17,101 nucleotides of DNA from JAQXDR01 sp038138625. Lineage in GTDB: Bacteria > Pseudomonadota > Alphaproteobacteria > Rhodobacterales > Rhodobacteraceae. The notes beneath the pieces are model-generated. The model had not been told where the DNA came from. It worked only from the letters and a program-made list of their open reading frames with translations, and made no database searches. A program made the position numbers and the translations under genes. Each line of letters opens with the position of its first letter. Positions within the stretch are counted from its first letter, which is position 1. Where the stretch lies: positions 1 to 17,101 of the forward strand of contig JAYQEA010000086.1 in the NCBI GenBank assembly GCA_038138625.1, written 5' to 3'. Positions 15,001 through 17,101 of this stretch are shown piece after piece.

Positions 15001-16851
15001 ATGACTAAAACCGAAAAGGAAGTGTTTTCTTTTCAGACTGAAGTAGGGCAGTTGCTGGATATCGTGGCGGGCTCTCTTTATTCAAACCGCGAGATTTTTC
15101 TGCGCGAACTTGTGTCGAATGCATCAGACGCATGCGATAAGCTTCGTTATGCCTCTTTGACCGATACCGGCCTTGCACAGACATCCGATGAATTCGCCAT
15201 CTCGCTTGCTGTCGACAAAGACGCCGGGACGTTGTCCGTATCTGATAATGGTATTGGCATGAACCACCAGGATCTGCTGGATACTCTGGGCACGATTGCA
15301 CGGTCAGGAACCGGTGCCTTTATCGAAGCTCTCAAAGCCGAAGATAAGGAAAAGGTTGGTTTAATTGGTCAGTTCGGCGTCGGTTTTTATTCCGCCTTTA
15401 TGGTGGCGGATCAGGTGCATGTGCAAACGCGTAAAGCAGGCGACACCGATAGCTGGCTTTGGTCCTCGGACGGCAAAGGGTCGTTTTCTATTGAACCGGG
15501 ACAAAAAGACACCACCGGCACTACGGTTGTCCTGCATTTGAAAAAAGACGCCGAAGAGTTCCTGGAACAACAGCGCATCCGTCATATAATCAAGACATAC
15601 TCTGATCATATAAGCTTTCCTGTACTGCTCGACGATGAAGCCTTGAATTCGGCTTCGGCGATTTGGACCCGTGCTTCCAAAGACATCACCGAAGAGCAGC
15701 ATACTGAATTTTACCGGCACGTTTCACATGCCTTTGATGAACCGTGGCATGTCATGCATAACCGGGTCGAAGGTGCCGTGAACCACACCAGCCTGCTGTA
15801 TGTGCCGTCCAGCCCACCGCTTGATTTATTTGATGCCGATCGCAAAAGCCACGTTAAGTTGTACGTCAATCGGGTGTTCATTTCCGACACGACGCAGGAT
15901 CTGATCCCAGCCTATCTGCGATTTCTGCGCGGGGTTGTAGATTCACAGGATCTGTCGCTCAACGTGTCTCGGGAAATGCTGCAATCAAACCCAACGCTGG
16001 CCAAGATCAAAACTTCGATCAGCAAAAAAGTTTTGAGTGAACTTAAGAAAAAGGCCAAAGACACAGACGCCTTTGCGACCTTTTGGACCAACTTTGGCGC
16101 TGTTCTGAAAGAGGGTCTGGTCGAAGACCCTGCCCTGCGCGATCGGCTTTTGGAGGTTTGTCACTTTTCTTCCACAGGTACCGAAGGGCTGACCACTCTG
16201 AAAGGGTATATCGAGCGGCTGAAAGATAAGCAGGAAGCGATCTACTACATCACCGGCGAAGACAGTTCAAAAGTTGCCAAGTCGCCCCATTTGGAAGGCT
16301 TCAAAGCAAAGGGCATTGAGGTGCTGTTGCTTTCAGATCATGTTGATGAGTTCTGGCTGCAGCACGTCACGGAGTTTGATGGAAAACCTTTGAAATCCAT
16401 CACCCGCGGCGCTGCCGATCTGGACAATATTGCCAGCGATGAAGACACCCCAAAAAACGAAGATAAAACGGATCTAGCAAACCTGATTGCTGCGTTCAAA
16501 GTGGTGCTGGGGGACAGCGTAAAAGATATACGGTCGTCCAAACGCCTGACCGATAGCCCTGTATGCCTGATTGCAGATGACGGGGATATGGACGTAAATC
16601 TGGAACGATTGTTGATGCGCCACGGACAGTTGCAATCCAGCATGCCGCGCGTTCTGGAACTTAATCCAACGCACCCGATTATTGCCAAGCTTAACGACCG
16701 CGCACAGGGCGATGATGCAAGCACGGACGAGCTTTTGGGTGATGCGGCGCACCTGCTTTTTGATCAGGCTCGAATTGTTGAGGGTGAGGACGTAGCCGAC
16801 CCTGTAGAATTTGTTAGACGGCTTAGCTCTGTATTGTCCAAAGCACTCTGA
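15001..16851 (+). CDS. htpG: Molecular chaperone HtpG (bacterial Hsp90)
   Basis: An ATP-dependent cytosolic chaperone that works as a dimer and helps refold or stabilise clients during stress. It has 616 residues, usual for the bacterial family. The N-terminal ATPase domain (about 1-215) shows SNREIFLRELVSNASDACDKLRY near residue 28, DNGIGM, LGTIARSGT, and the lid motif GQFGVGFYSAFMVAD. The middle domain (about 225-490) has the conserved arginine segment SLNVSREMLQ and the client/ATP-contact region VDSQDL. The C-terminal dimerisation domain follows to the end (MSSVLSKAL-type helix). No frameshift or missing motif seen. It appears to be a single-gene unit with its own heat-shock-type promoter, and it follows directly on the decayed accessory stretch. 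Confidence 0.97.
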   Translation: MTKTEKEVFSFQTEVGQLLDIVAGSLYSNREIFLRELVSNASDACDKLRYASLTDTGLAQTSDEFAISLAVDKDAGTLSVSDNGIGMNHQDLLDTLGTIARSGTGAFIEALKAEDKEKVGLIGQFGVGFYSAFMVADQVHVQTRKAGDTDSWLWSSDGKGSFSIEPGQKDTTGTTVVLHLKKDAEEFLEQQRIRHIIKTYSDHISFPVLLDDEALNSASAIWTRASKDITEEQHTEFYRHVSHAFDEPWHVMHNRVEGAVNHTSLLYVPSSPPLDLFDADRKSHVKLYVNRVFISDTTQDLIPAYLRFLRGVVDSQDLSLNVSREMLQSNPTLAKIKTSISKKVLSELKKKAKDTDAFATFWTNFGAVLKEGLVEDPALRDRLLEVCHFSSTGTEGLTTLKGYIERLKDKQEAIYYITGEDSSKVAKSPHLEGFKAKGIEVLLLSDHVDEFWLQHVTEFDGKPLKSITRGAADLDNIASDEDTPKNEDKTDLANLIAAFKVVLGDSVKDIRSSKRLTDSPVCLIADDGDMDVNLERLLMRHGQLQSSMPRVLELNPTHPIIAKLNDRAQGDDASTDELLGDAAHLLFDQARIVEGEDVADPVEFVRRLSSVLSKAL

Positions 16852-16873
16852 ATTAAAAATCTGTCGCTCTAAA

Positions 16874-16916
16874 CACCGAAGGAAGATCATGTGAATAATG
16901 CACGCTTCCTTCGGTG
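16874..16916. repeat. Perfect 12-bp inverted repeat downstream of htpG
   Basis: CACCGAAGGAAG (16874-16885) and CTTCCTTCGGTG (16905-16916) are perfect complements separated by 19 bases. The position 23 bases after the htpG stop suits a transcription terminator, but neither side carries a real T-tract. The alternative is a mobile-element end or a protein-binding site. A 10-bp palindrome GCAAATTTGC (16919-16928) follows at once. Confidence 0.6.
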
Positions 16917-17101
16917 CAGCAAATTTGCAGCAACCATCGTCAATGGAGGAAACACGACAACACGGTCAGACCACACATTACATCAGGCTACGCCGACCCG
17001 CCTTTGAAACCATTATCACGATGGAACCTAGGCCATCCATGCACTCTGACCTGCCTCATTTTCAGGGTCATTCGTAGCTCGGGTTTGTCCTGCATTTGTG
17101 T
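16917..17101. other. Downstream stretch with no supported gene
   Basis: I find only short frames here, for example 44 codons from the ATG at 16943 and 38 from the GTG at 16891. None has a recognisable sequence. The text is not obviously an RNA gene. It could be the start of a gene or element lying to the right of the window. Confidence 0.4.

Noticed and set aside
1..17101. CRISPR arrays, tRNA or rRNA genes
   Set aside because: I saw no regularly spaced identical repeats and no cloverleaf or ribosomal RNA text on either strand by eye.

Overview
The window looks like a chromosomal segment of a marine Rhodobacterales (roseobacter-group) alphaproteobacterium. The evidence is the petABC cytochrome bc1 operon with Rhodobacter residue numbering, a DUF2125 protein, an LpxQ-like outer membrane barrel and the overall gene style. 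I cannot name a genus from the sequence.

Layout. Positions 1-5703 hold a minus-strand cluster read right to left: a ChaC-type gamma-glutamylcyclotransferase, then a MotA/TolQ/ExbB-like proton channel protein, then, coupled three bases downstream, a MotB-like partner. That partner has one N-terminal membrane helix with an ion-carrying-type aspartate, followed by more than 1,200 residues of proline-free coiled coil that run off the left edge. Divergent from chaC is a DUF2125 protein (5769-6707). It converges on an SMP-30/gluconolactonase-type lactonase (6711-7553, minus), which diverges from an M20 ArgE/DapE-like metallopeptidase (7654-8919, plus). A strong hairpin at 8938-8970 separates that gene from the minus-strand petABC operon (11768 to 9031: Rieske protein, cytochrome b, cytochrome c1). 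Divergent from petA is an outer membrane beta-barrel of the lipid A oxidase type (12021-12686).

Positions 12.9-14.85 kb look like accessory, decaying DNA on the minus strand: a Hint-domain protein interrupted by two in-frame stops, its displaced 3' part, a two-helix small membrane protein, and a C-terminal scrap that resembles a VirD4/TraG coupling protein. The conserved chromosome resumes with htpG (15001-16851, plus), which has a heat-shock-like promoter. The last 250 bases contain a perfect 12-bp inverted repeat and no supported gene.

Functionally, petABC supplies respiratory electron transfer and proton-motive force. The ExbB/MotB-like pair would be a consumer of that force in the envelope. 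HtpG handles protein quality control. The most unusual item is the giant coiled-coil stator partner: if fully extended it would be far longer than the periplasm is wide. The ORFs lying antisense to the giant gene and to petB appear to be shadows.
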